A DNA stretch of 64,000 nucleotides from Roseateles saccharophilus (GTDB taxonomy: Bacteria; Pseudomonadota; Gammaproteobacteria; Burkholderiales; Burkholderiaceae_C): NCBI RefSeq assembly GCF_004342485.1, contig NZ_SMBU01000003.1, positions 124,001 to 188,000 on the forward strand, given 5' to 3'. A program made the translations under genes and the position numbers. This document shows positions 34,511-45,289 of the stretch, one piece after another. The notes under the pieces were generated by a model. The model did no database searches. It had not been told where the DNA came from and saw only the letters and a list, made by a program, of their open reading frames with translations. Each line of letters opens with the position of its first letter. Within the stretch, counting starts at the first letter, position 1.

Positions 34511-35767
34511 TCAGCGCTTGGCCGAACGCGACTGGATGATCCACAGGCGGGCGAGTTCGGCGGAACCGTCCGTGCCCCTGACCGTCTTCCAGGCGCCCTG
34601 GGCCCTGGCGCTGTCGCCACCCAGGTAGTAGGCCAGGCCCAGGTAGAGCTTGGCGTCCTCGGGGCGCTTCAGATTGCCCTTGGCGATGCCCTGCTCGATC
34701 TGCGACACGCCCTTCTTGGCGTCGCCGCCGAAGGCATTGGCCAGGCCCAGCGTCACGAAGGCATTGCCATCCTTGGTTTCTTCGGCGGCCTTCTCGTTGG
34801 CAGCAGCGCCGGCCTTGGCCTCGCCGATCTTCTTGACCATCAGGTCGGCCAGACGTTTGTGGCGCGCGCCCTCGGTGCCCTGGCCCAGCAGGCCGGCGGC
34901 CAAGCCCTTGTCGACAACCTGCTTGCCTTCCTCGGGATAGCCGGCCTGGGCGGCGAGCTGCGCCATCTCCATGTAGTCGTTGGCCTCGCGCATATTCCCG
35001 GTGGCCAGACGCAGGCGGTACAGGTCGAGCTGGTAGCGGTCCGAAGCGAAGCTCTTCTTCTGCGGCAGGCTGCCCAGGATCTGGGCCCAGAGCTTGGGAT
35101 CGGGGTAGTAGTTCAGCAGCTTCTCGGTCGCGACGCCTTCGGCATTCGCATCGCCCTTCTTCTGGGCCGCGAACAGCAGCAGGTTGAGCTTGTCGCGCGA
35201 CGGCGCACGGCCAGCCTTCTCGTCGGCGGCGATCTCGTCCAGCGTGTCCCTGATCGTGGCGCTCATGTCGCCCGACAGGAACTGGGCGTTCTGCTGCACC
35301 TGCTTCATCGCGGGGCTGTTGCCGCCTTCCTTGAAGTAGCGCTGCGCCCAGGCCAGCGCCTTGGCGTTGTCCTTGTTGCGCAGATAGGTGCCGGCGATGG
35401 ACTCCATCATCTGCAGTTGTTGGGCCTGGCCGAGGCGGCCCGCGGCCTTCAGGGCCTCGAAACCCTTGACCATCGAGTCGGCATCACCTGCGCCCGAAGC
35501 CGCGGCGACCCGCATGCCTTCGATGGCGTTGTTCTCGGCCTGGGTGCGGCCACCAACGGCCTCGGCGTCGCGCACCTTGCCCAGGGCTTCCTTGTACTTG
35601 CCGGCCTTGATCAGCTTGCTGGCTTCGGTCAGGTGGGTGCCGATCTCCTTGCGCACGCTCTCCTGAGCCGACGCCTGGCTGACGCCGAATTCAGCGCCGG
35701 GCGCGCCGCTCAAGGACAGGGCCAGGGCGCCAACGGCGACCGCCACCAGGGTTTTCAAAGTCTTCAT
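34511..35767 (-). CDS. Secreted TPR-type protein next to the TonB cluster
   Basis: A 418-residue protein with a Sec signal (about 1-35, cleaved near ASAQES). Helix-pair repeats include ASKLIKAGKYKEALGKVRDAEAV and, near the end, AKLYLGLAYYLGGDSARAQGAWK, as in tetratricopeptide repeats. Lying downstream of tonB-exbB-exbD-exbD on the same strand, it may be a periplasmic partner of that system; this is inference. A strong terminator lies 18 bases before its start, so it is expressed by read-through or from its own promoter. Confidence 0.8.
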   Translation of the reverse strand: MKTLKTLVAVAVGALALSLSGAPGAEFGVSQASAQESVRKEIGTHLTEASKLIKAGKYKEALGKVRDAEAVGGRTQAENNAIEGMRVAAASGAGDADSMVKGFEALKAAGRLGQAQQLQMMESIAGTYLRNKDNAKALAWAQRYFKEGGNSPAMKQVQQNAQFLSGDMSATIRDTLDEIAADEKAGRAPSRDKLNLLLFAAQKKGDANAEGVATEKLLNYYPDPKLWAQILGSLPQKKSFASDRYQLDLYRLRLATGNMREANDYMEMAQLAAQAGYPEEGKQVVDKGLAAGLLGQGTEGARHKRLADLMVKKIGEAKAGAAANEKAAEETKDGNAFVTLGLANAFGGDAKKGVSQIEQGIAKGNLKRPEDAKLYLGLAYYLGGDSARAQGAWKTVRGTDGSAELARLWIIQSRSAKR

Positions 35768-35784
35768 TTGCTCTCCTGCAAAGC

Positions 35785-35814
35785 AAAAACGCGCCGCCCT
35801 CTCGGGCAGCGCGC
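35785..35814 (-). terminator. Intrinsic terminator after the second exbD
   Basis: On the minus strand GCGCGCTGCCC-GAGA-GGGCGGCGCG is followed by TTTTT. It sits between exbD and the TPR gene, 34 bases after the exbD stop. Confidence 0.82.
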
Positions 35815-35847
35815 ATTCAAAGTATCAGCGTCAGTCCCGAGTTCACG

Positions 35848-36285
35848 TCACTTGACGTACTGCTCGTTGCCGACCATGCCCATCTTCTTGACGCTGTTGC
35901 GCTGGGCCGAGGCCATGACGGCAGCGACGGCACCGTAATCCACCAGCTTGTTCGGCTTGATGTGGACTTCGGGCTGGTCGGCCACCGGCATCTGGCCGAT
36001 CTCGACCATCTTGGCGTCGACCGCTGCCTGATTGGGCAGCGGGTCGTTGTCCCAGTACAGCGAGCCGTCGAAGTCGATCACGACCGTGTGCACGACCGGG
36101 TCCTTGTCGGGCGGCGTGGTGCTCGGCGGCGGCATGTCCAGGTTGATCGAGTGCAGCTGGATGGGGATGGTGATGATCAGCATCACCAGCAGCACCAGCA
36201 TCACGTCGATCAGGGGCGTCGTGTTGACGTCCAGCATGACCTCGGGCTCACCGCTCCCCGAGGAACTTCCAACATTCATTCCCAT
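35848..36285 (-). CDS. exbD: ExbD-family protein (second of the pair)
   Basis: A 145-residue protein with the ExbD layout: one helix with the aspartate in NTTPLIDVMLVLLVMLIIT and a periplasmic domain with DGSLYWDNDPL and a C-terminal MGMVGNEQYVK. Its start MGMNVGSSSG is nearly the same as that of the neighbouring ExbD, pointing to duplication. In tonB-exbB-exbD1-exbD2 clusters the second ExbD is needed only for some substrates. It lies 15 bases after the first exbD. Confidence 0.9.
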   Translation of the reverse strand: MGMNVGSSSGSGEPEVMLDVNTTPLIDVMLVLLVMLIITIPIQLHSINLDMPPPSTTPPDKDPVVHTVVIDFDGSLYWDNDPLPNQAAVDAKMVEIGQMPVADQPEVHIKPNKLVDYGAVAAVMASAQRNSVKKMGMVGNEQYVK

Positions 36286-36300
36286 GCTTGACTCCTGGCT

Positions 36301-36732
36301 TCAACCACCGCGCTCGGGCGGCTCGGTGACGAAGCTGATCTTCATGATGCCAGCGCGCTGGCAGGCGAAGACCACGCGGCCGACCGACTCGTAACGAGAC
36401 TTGTCGTCACCGCGGATATGCACCTCGGGCTGCGGGTTCTTGACCGATTCCTTGCCGAGGCGCTGCACCAGCTCCTCCATGTCGGGAACGACCTTGGTAC
36501 CCCAGTAGACTTCGCCGTCCTTGGCGACCGAGATTTCGATGTTTTCCGGCTTGGTGACGCGGATGACGTTGGTCTCCTTGGGGAGATTCAGCGCGATCGA
36601 CTGCGTCACCACCGGGACGGTGATGAGGAAGATGATCAGCAGCACCAGCATCACGTCCACGAGGGGCGTGGTGTTGATGGCCGAGACCACCTCGTCTTCA
36701 CCGCCGGATGAGGATCCGACGTTCATGCCCAT
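36301..36732 (-). CDS. exbD: ExbD-family protein (first of the pair)
   Basis: A 143-residue protein with the helix and proton-coupling aspartate in NTTPLVDVMLVLLIIFLIT, then the periplasmic part with KDGEVYWGTKVVPDMEELV and VHIRGDDKSRYESVG. With ExbB and TonB it energises outer-membrane receptors. It follows exbB by 30 bases. Confidence 0.92.
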   Translation of the reverse strand: MGMNVGSSSGGEDEVVSAINTTPLVDVMLVLLIIFLITVPVVTQSIALNLPKETNVIRVTKPENIEISVAKDGEVYWGTKVVPDMEELVQRLGKESVKNPQPEVHIRGDDKSRYESVGRVVFACQRAGIMKISFVTEPPERGG

Positions 36733-36762
36733 AGCTTTGGCTCCTGTGCGAGCAGGCTGGGC

Positions 36763-37590
36763 TTAGCGCTTGGCGACGGAACGGTTGCCCATCAGCACGC
36801 CATGCAGGTCGGCGGCGAAGGCGCGGACTTGGCCCATCACGCTCTTGTTGCGGTTGACCAGCCAGTTGTAGCCCAGCACGGCCGGAACGGCGACGCCCAG
36901 ACCGATGGCGGTCATGATCAGCGCTTCACCGACGGGGCCGGCAACCTTGTCGATCGAAGCCTGGCCGGCGACGCCGATGGCGGTCAGGGCTTGCAGAATG
37001 CCCCACACGGTACCGAACAGGCCGATGAAGGGAGCGGTCGAACCGACGGTAGCCAGGAAGCCCAGACCGGCGCCAACCTTGTTGTTGACATCGGTGACGG
37101 CGCGGTCGATGTTGACCGTGACCCAGCTGCTCAGGTCGATGTTCTCGGTCAGGGCACCTTCATGGTGCTCGGAAGCCTCGACGCCGGCGGCGGCGATGTA
37201 GCGGAAGGCGCTTTCTTCCTTCAGGCTGCGGACGCCATCAGCCAGGCTGGTCTTCTTGAAGAACGTGGAGCGCACGTCCTTGGCCTCGGAACCCAGCTTG
37301 CTGGTGTCCCACAGGCGAACGATCAGGATGTACCAGCTGCCCATCGACATGATCAGCAGCAGGGTCAGCACAGACTTGGAAACCATGTCGCCGTGCTGCA
37401 GCATCGCACCCAGGCCATAGGGGTTGTCCGATGCCTTGGCGGGCGCGGGGGTGGCAGCGGGTGCGGGAGCGGCGTCAACAACGGCCGAAGCGGCGTCGGC
37501 CGGCTTCTGGTCTTGGGCGTGAACGGGCGAAACGGCCAGGGTCGCGGCGACGGCGATGGCGGCGAAGAGGCCGGTGATGCGAGAAATCAT
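36763..37590 (-). CDS. exbB: ExbB with N-terminal signal and Ala/Pro-rich extension
   Basis: A 275-residue TonB-system proton channel subunit. A Sec signal (about 1-25, ending VHAQ) and an Ala/Pro linker come before the three helices: SVLTLLLIMSMGSWYILIV, then GAGLGFLATVGSTAPFIGLFGTVWG and EALIMTAIGLGVAVPAVLGYNWLV. The extended N-terminus is found in the long ExbB type. It lies 78 bases after tonB. Confidence 0.92.
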   Translation of the reverse strand: MISRITGLFAAIAVAATLAVSPVHAQDQKPADAASAVVDAAPAPAATPAPAKASDNPYGLGAMLQHGDMVSKSVLTLLLIMSMGSWYILIVRLWDTSKLGSEAKDVRSTFFKKTSLADGVRSLKEESAFRYIAAAGVEASEHHEGALTENIDLSSWVTVNIDRAVTDVNNKVGAGLGFLATVGSTAPFIGLFGTVWGILQALTAIGVAGQASIDKVAGPVGEALIMTAIGLGVAVPAVLGYNWLVNRNKSVMGQVRAFAADLHGVLMGNRSVAKR

Positions 37591-37668
37591 GGAGTCAACT
37601 CCTACGGAAAATTCTGGTTTGGTGTTGGTTAACGCGCCGAGCGGGCGCCGAATTCGAAGCGGAACTTG

Positions 37669-38310
37669 TTACTCGATCTTGAACTGGAACTCCTGCTCGA
37701 ACACATGATCGCCCGGGCACTCGTAGGTGTCGCGCAGCGTGGCCTCGATGGCCTGGACCAGCGCACGTTGCGCCTTGCGGTCCACGCCGCCACGCAACGA
37801 GGTGATTTCGACGGCGGTGACGCGGCCAGACTTGACGGTCGCGACGGCCTTGTACAGCGCTTCACCGCTCCAGTTGACCGACGGCATCTCGGGCTTGCCC
37901 ATCTTGGTGCAAACCATGCCAGCCGTGATCTTCGTGGGCTTGGCGGCCGGCGGAGCGGCCGGTGCGGGCGGCGGTGCCGGACGCACTTCGGCGACGGCGG
38001 GCGGCGCGACCTGAGTGGACTGGATGGCCGGTGCCGGTGGCGCCGGTGCGGTCACCTGGAACTCGGGCGGCGGCACGAAAGGCGGCGGCGGGGCCTTGAG
38101 ATCCGGCGGAGGCGGCACCACCTTCTCAGGCGGTGGCGGCGGTTTGACCTTTTCCTCGATCACCTTGACATCGAGCGGCCCGACGACCTTCTCTGCCACC
38201 TTGCGTGCCAAGCCGCTGGCAAGCGCCCAAATGATGATCACGTGGATCAGGATCACCGCCCCGATGCCCGTGAACCGGGACGCGCCCTGCTTCTCCTGCG
38301 CAAAATTCAT
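37669..38310 (-). CDS. tonB: TonB energy-transducing protein
   Basis: A 213-residue protein with a cytoplasmic start, one helix (IGAVILIHVIIIWALASG), a Pro/Lys-rich periplasmic spacer with runs such as EKVKPPPPPEKVVPPPP, and a C-terminal TonB domain ending YECPGDHVFEQEFQFKIE. It passes energy from ExbBD to receptors. The ATG at 38310 with GGAGCGC upstream is preferred over one six codons earlier. It heads the tonB-exbB-exbD-exbD cluster. Confidence 0.92.
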   Translation of the reverse strand: MNFAQEKQGASRFTGIGAVILIHVIIIWALASGLARKVAEKVVGPLDVKVIEEKVKPPPPPEKVVPPPPDLKAPPPPFVPPPEFQVTAPAPPAPAIQSTQVAPPAVAEVRPAPPPAPAAPPAAKPTKITAGMVCTKMGKPEMPSVNWSGEALYKAVATVKSGRVTAVEITSLRGGVDRKAQRALVQAIEATLRDTYECPGDHVFEQEFQFKIE

Positions 38311-38501
38311 GCGCGCTCCTTCTTGCAACTACAAATCACAGTCAACGACTTCATTCAGGATTGGGTAGGTAGAGGTTGCACTCCAGCCTTCGTCAGGCTC
38401 CCGAAGGGCGTGGATTCTAGATCGTGAAAGGCTTGATCCCGCCCCGTCAAAAAACATGAAGTTCAGCAGTTTTGTAAAGTCCCTTTGCGCTGGTTCGAGC
38501 A

Positions 38502-38534
38502 AAAAAAACGCCCGGTGGCATGATGCCGTCGGGC
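38502..38534 (-). terminator. Orphan intrinsic terminator
   Basis: On the minus strand GCCCG-AC-GGCA pairs with TGCC-AC-CGGGC and is followed by GTTTTTTTT. No open reading frame ends just upstream; the nearest, the TonB-dependent receptor, has its own terminator 340 bases away. It may end a small RNA. Confidence 0.65.
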
Positions 38535-38874
38535 ATGCGTTTCATCGCCACGATCCAAGCGCAGCAAGGCTGCACACAGGCCAGAAATGGCCATGAGGCA
38601 TCTTAGCCGCCGGTCTTCGGCCCATTTCCTGGGGCTAACCCCAGCTGGAGCGACAGAGTGATTACATGTTCGTTCGCGAGCACGACCCGAGACTGTGCGC
38701 TGATCCAGCAGGCCGATCGACATGTGCTGGACTACACCCAGCTACCAGACTAGGCTGCGAGCCAAGGGTGCCCCGGCAATCGAGGCGACAAGGGTTCTCT
38801 CAGCCTGGCCCACGCACGCTACGGCTACGACCGCCTCCGCACGCTTCTGCCCAGCCTCAGCATCAAGCACAGTC

Positions 38875-38902
38875 AAAAAAACCCGCGCCGGAGCGCGGGT
38901 TT
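38875..38902 (-). terminator. Intrinsic terminator of the TonB-dependent receptor
   Basis: On the minus strand AACCCGCGC-TCCG-GCGCGGGTT is followed by TTTTT, 30 bases after the receptor stop. Confidence 0.88.
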
Positions 38903-38932
38903 CGAATTGACGCTAAAGCAATTTACGCGGGA

Positions 38933-41773
38933 TCAGAACTTCACGTTCGCACCCAGGTAGAACTGGCGGCCAATCGGGTCGGTGTAGCGACCATCGAAGC
39001 CACGCGCGTTGCCAGCATTCAACTGATCGACAACGCTGAAAGGCGGCTTCCGATCAAACAGATTCTTGATGCCACCAGTGATGGACACCGACTTGTTCAG
39101 CGCGTACTTCGTCTGCCAGTCGACCAGCATATAGCTGCCGACATGACGGCCAATCTGGTACTTGCCATCGGCCGTCATCAAGCAGGTGTTGCCGGTTGGG
39201 TCCGCTGGGTCCGCACGGCAATAGTCGGTCGTGTCATCCATGTAGCCCGGCTTGAAGTTCAGCGTGGCGGTGTTCGAGAACGCGCCAGTATCCAGGGTTG
39301 CACTCAGACGGAGCTGATAACGGAACGTCACCTGACCATCAGGCCCCACCTGGCTCATGCTGGTCTGATAACCCGGAACACCAGGCGACTGATAGTCAGC
39401 CTTGAGCATGTAGGTGCCGGCGAAGTGCGTCGTCAGACGACCGACGGGCGTGTTCATCCGACCGGTCGCGTCAAAGTCGATACCTTGATAGTTTGCCTTG
39501 CCGGTGTTGATGGGAAGGCTCAGGAAATTTAGGACAGGTGCATGGCTGACGGGATCCGGCGCAACCGTGAACAACTGCGGATATGCCGTGATGCCGTTGG
39601 CGGGGAAGGCCGTGTTGTCAGTCACCGTGTTGATCTGGTCCTTCAGGCGCACGAGCCAGAAGTCAGCACCGACGGAAATCGAATCGGTCGGCTCGAAGCG
39701 GAAACCCAGCGTGGCCTGCTGAGATTTTTCAGGCTTGAGCGCAGCGGCACCCGTCTGCGGATTGCCGCCCGCCAGGATGTTGTACTCCATCGTGCCTTGG
39801 CAATAGGCCTCCACCGCCGCGGGCAGATTGGTCGGGCAGGCATGCATGCCCGTCACCCCGCCGGATTGCAGAGGCGACGTCACATTGGCCATGGACGGGG
39901 CCTTGAAGCCCGTGCCCACCGAGGCGCGGAACAGCAGGTCCTTGGTAGGCTGGAAACGCAGGCTCAGCTTGTAGGTGGCCGAGGAATTCGTCTTGCCCTG
40001 GGTCGCAGCAGCGACCGGGTTGCCATTGGTATCGAAGTTGTCGTTGTTCTTGATCGCGGTATAGGAGTCATAGCGAGCAGAACCCGTGAACTCCAACGAC
40101 TTCGTCACCGGCAGAACCAGTTCGGTGAACAGGCCAAACGCATTGCGCGACGAATCGAACGGCAGAGCCCCGCCGCCGCCGCCCACGATGGCGTCCGCGT
40201 AGTTCGGCTGCAGCGCGTTCTGTCCTTGGAGGATCGCGCTGGGGTTGTCCTTGTACTTCTGCAACGTGTAGTCAGCACCAATGCCCAGACCGATATCACC
40301 GCCAGGCAATTTGCCGAGCGAGGTCGAGCCGCGGACCGAAACCACATCGATCGAAGACTCAGATTGATCGATGACCTGGTGCAGAACCAGCGGGCGCAGC
40401 GAATTGACGCCGGCCCCCTTCACGGACATCAGCGGATCCCACGCGCCGCTGGACACGAGCTGGTCAAAGCCGATCTTGTCAACGTAGCCGCCATCGGCCT
40501 TGTCGGAGAACTTGTTCACCGAATGGGTGTAGGTGGCCGTCGTGTCCCAGTTGCCCAGGGTCGCGTCGACACCCGCGACAAAATGCAGCGTGTTGGTGGT
40601 GTACACGTCCGTACGGCCACCCGCGTCGAACAGGCGCATATTCATCAGCGTCGAGTTGCCCGCGACGGCGGTCACCCCGGGATGCCCCAACTGCGCCAGG
40701 TAGGGGTTGATATCCGCGGCAAGCAGGGATGCGGGGATCAGGTAGTTCTGCTGCGCCGGAGCCGCATAGACCGGCCGGTTCTGGAAGTTCGAAAGCGCCA
40801 ATTCCGTGAACAGGGAAACCTTGTCGGACACGACCAAACGGCCGCTGGTGAACAGGCTGGCGCGGGTCGAAGCAGGGAGGTCCTCAACCGTTGCCGAATA
40901 GTCGTACTTGCAATAGTTGCCGGACTTGACCTGGTCGGCCGGGCAGGAACCCGACGCCAGCAAATGCGGGTTGAACTTCTTCTTGTACTGCGAACCATCG
41001 GACAACAGCACGTTCGACACGTTGGCAGGCACCGAATTCGAACTCAGCAACGGGATATTCTGCAGCTGGCCCTGATCCATGAACGTCAGGTTGCCCGTCT
41101 TCGAGAAATCACGCTGGCTTGCGAAGAGCGCCTGCTGGTTATCGAAGCCTGCCGCGAAGAGGATGTTGAACTTGTCCTTCTCCAGATCGCCGAAGCCCTT
41201 GCTGATGGACATCGTCGAGCTACCGCCGCCCGGATGCTGCGGCTTGTAGGCGCTAACGTTGAATTCGCCGTTGGTCGAATCCTTCTTCGTGATGAAGTTG
41301 ACCACGCCGGCAATGGCATCGGAGCCATACAGCGCAGAAGCGCCGTCCGTCAGCACTTCGACCCGTTCGATGGCCGAAAGGGGAATGGCGTTCAGATTGA
41401 CGGTGGAGCCCGTGTTCAGCGGCGCAAGGCGACGGCCGTTCAACAGAACCAGCGTATAGGACGCACCGACATCGTGCAGCGAAGCAGTGGTCGCACCAGC
41501 GCCGCCGCCATTCACCGACATCGAACTGGTGGTGAACCCCTGCATGGCCGGCAGGTTCTGGATCAGGTCCGTGACCGAGGTCACGCCGGACTTGGCGATC
41601 TCGGCCGAACTGATGGTCTGAACCGGCAGCGCCGCCTCGCCAGCAATGCGCTTGATCGAAGAACCCGTGACTTCGATGCGCTCCAGCTTTTGAGTGTCTT
41701 GAACCTCCTGGGCAACAGCGGTCGTGGCGGCCAGCGCCAAGATGGCGCCAGTGATAGTGGTAGTTTTGAACAT
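38933..41773 (-). CDS. TonB-dependent outer-membrane receptor
   Basis: A 946-residue receptor with a Sec signal (1-21, ending AVAQ), a plug domain (about 50-165, VTSVTDLIQNLPAM and ERVEVLTDGASALYGSDAIAGVVNF in part) and a long beta-barrel ending in a terminal phenylalanine (FYLGANVKF). The substrate is not evident. The closest relatives by style are large receptors for peptides or carbohydrates rather than siderophores. It lies downstream of a peptide-type ABC operon on the same strand and upstream of tonB-exbBD, so uptake of an oligopeptide is a reasonable guess. Codon use is a little less GC-biased than that of its neighbours. Confidence 0.9.
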   Translation of the reverse strand: MFKTTTITGAILALAATTAVAQEVQDTQKLERIEVTGSSIKRIAGEAALPVQTISSAEIAKSGVTSVTDLIQNLPAMQGFTTSSMSVNGGGAGATTASLHDVGASYTLVLLNGRRLAPLNTGSTVNLNAIPLSAIERVEVLTDGASALYGSDAIAGVVNFITKKDSTNGEFNVSAYKPQHPGGGSSTMSISKGFGDLEKDKFNILFAAGFDNQQALFASQRDFSKTGNLTFMDQGQLQNIPLLSSNSVPANVSNVLLSDGSQYKKKFNPHLLASGSCPADQVKSGNYCKYDYSATVEDLPASTRASLFTSGRLVVSDKVSLFTELALSNFQNRPVYAAPAQQNYLIPASLLAADINPYLAQLGHPGVTAVAGNSTLMNMRLFDAGGRTDVYTTNTLHFVAGVDATLGNWDTTATYTHSVNKFSDKADGGYVDKIGFDQLVSSGAWDPLMSVKGAGVNSLRPLVLHQVIDQSESSIDVVSVRGSTSLGKLPGGDIGLGIGADYTLQKYKDNPSAILQGQNALQPNYADAIVGGGGGALPFDSSRNAFGLFTELVLPVTKSLEFTGSARYDSYTAIKNNDNFDTNGNPVAAATQGKTNSSATYKLSLRFQPTKDLLFRASVGTGFKAPSMANVTSPLQSGGVTGMHACPTNLPAAVEAYCQGTMEYNILAGGNPQTGAAALKPEKSQQATLGFRFEPTDSISVGADFWLVRLKDQINTVTDNTAFPANGITAYPQLFTVAPDPVSHAPVLNFLSLPINTGKANYQGIDFDATGRMNTPVGRLTTHFAGTYMLKADYQSPGVPGYQTSMSQVGPDGQVTFRYQLRLSATLDTGAFSNTATLNFKPGYMDDTTDYCRADPADPTGNTCLMTADGKYQIGRHVGSYMLVDWQTKYALNKSVSITGGIKNLFDRKPPFSVVDQLNAGNARGFDGRYTDPIGRQFYLGANVKF

Positions 41774-42021
41774 TGAGACTCCTGTAAGGCTTGGGGCCTG
41801 CCCCCGTATTGAGGGCTGACTGACCCGGATGGGGCCGATCCTTGGACTGAGCGATTGGCTCAGGTTCGGGTGCCGAAAGTTTGATCGGGAGGGGGATATG
41901 CGCCCCCTTGGTAGATACCCCTAGGCCTCGTCAGAAATCACCTAAGCCATTGATTTATAAGAATCCGCACCATGATGGACCCTAGAGTGATTGCCCTAGG
42001 CGTTGGTTCTGCGCGACGGGT

Positions 42022-43846
<1,825 letters not shown>

Positions 43847-43854
<8 letters not shown>

Positions 43855-45289
43855 GCTCCGCCGCCCTCCTGCGCACGAAGACCCGAGGCCGCGTCGAGCG
43901 TGCCTTGGGGTCGAAGGCGTCGCGCACGCCGTCGGCGAACAGGTTGGCCGCCAGCACCAGGCTGACCATGAAGCCGAAGGCCGCCGCGAAGCTCCACCAG
44001 ACGATGGGGTCGGCCGACATCTCGGCGCGGGCCAGGTTGATCATGCTGCCGAAGCTGTTCATGACCGGATCGACGCCGACGCCGACATAGGTCAGCACCG
44101 CCTCGTACAGGATCAGCTCGGAGAAGCTCAGCACCACGGTGATCAGCACCAGGTGCATCACATTGGGCAGGATGTGGCGACCCATGATGCGCAGATCGCC
44201 CACGCCGAAGGCGGTCGCGGCCTGCACATAGTCCAGCTCCCTCAGCTTCAACGTCTCGGCGCGCACGAGGCGGCACAGGCCGGCCCAGCCGGTCAGGCCG
44301 AGGATGAGGCAGAGCATCAGCATCTTGACGTCCGAGCGCTCGGCCGCGGTCTCGAAGAGTTCGGGGTTCTTGTCGAAGAAGACCTGCACCATCAGCACGC
44401 AGGCGGCGATCAGCAGCACATTGGGCACCGAGCTCAGCGTCGTGTAGAGGTACTGGATGGCCTCGTCCACCCAGCCCTTGTAGTAGCCGGCCAGCACGCC
44501 GAGCAGCAAGGCCAGCGGCAGCGTGGCCAGCGTGGACAGCGCACCGATGACGAACGCCGTGCGCAGGCTCTTCAGCGCCTGCACCAGCACGTCGTTGCCG
44601 GTGCGGTCGGTGCCGAAGACGTGGTAATGAGGCATCAGCGCGATGACGGGGCCGGCCAGCAGCAGCGCGACGGTCAGCGTGATGAGGATGGCGCGCAGCG
44701 GGTAGAAGCTGCGGTCGGCCGCGAGGTCGGCCAGCGCATGGCGCCAGCCCCCGTGCTGGCGGGCCAGGGCGGCGGCGGTCAGCGCCACGAGCAGCGCGGC
44801 GACCGCGAGGCCGGCGGCCAGGCCCAGGCCGGCGCGCGCAGCCACGTCGCCGGCCCACTGCGCGGCCGGGTCGCTCAGATGGGCGCCGCCGAACTTCAGG
44901 CGCGGGTAGTCGCGATGCACCTCGCCCCGGGCATCGATGACGCTTTCGCGGTTGAACCCATGTGTGCCCAGCGGCATGGAGTAGCTGATCTCGCGCATGT
45001 CGAGCTGGCGCTCCAGCAGCAAGTCCAGCAGCGACAGCGTGCGCGTGTCGTAGACGGCCGCCTCGCCCGGGGCCGTCGGCAACGCACGGCGCAGATGCAG
45101 ACTGTCGACCAGGGTCACCAGCAGGCACAGCGCCAGCACGACACCGGCGCTCGCCGCCACCGGGTCGCGCAGCACGCGGCTCCAGGTCGTGCGCAGATGG
45201 GCCAGCGCCCTCACGCGCAGCGCATAGCCCACGCAGGCCGCGGCCATCAGCCACAGCGCGAGGTCGGTCCAGAGCAGCACGAACTTCAT
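43847..45289 (-). CDS. Peptide ABC transporter permease (YejE-like)
   Basis: A 480-residue inner-membrane permease. An N-terminal helix and a large periplasmic part with PLGTHGFNRESVIDARGE precede a second membrane region. GTDRTGNDVLVQALKSLRTAF and the coupling loop LDYVQAATAFGVGDLRIMGRHILPN match the DppC/OppC type. It is longer than DppC because of extra helices between residues 140 and 230. Its ATG overlaps the preceding stop by four bases. Confidence 0.9.

Larger units (their letters stand above)
38311..38932. other. Intergenic region between tonB and the TonB-dependent receptor
   Basis: About 620 bases without a convincing gene. It holds the receptor's terminator at 38875, a second strong terminator near 38502 that fits no known gene, and the tonB promoter area. 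Hairpin-like segments such as TGGCCATTTCTGGCC (near 38580) lie upstream of the second terminator on the minus strand. One plus-strand frame near 38800 reads HARYGYDRLRTLL, which faintly resembles the IS3 transposase helix region. It is too short to call. Confidence 0.5.

Noticed and set aside
38700-38910. Remnant of an IS3-type transposase (HARYGYDRLRTLL)
   Set aside because: Only about 13 residues resemble the family, with no terminal repeats or further matches; too weak to call a pseudogene.
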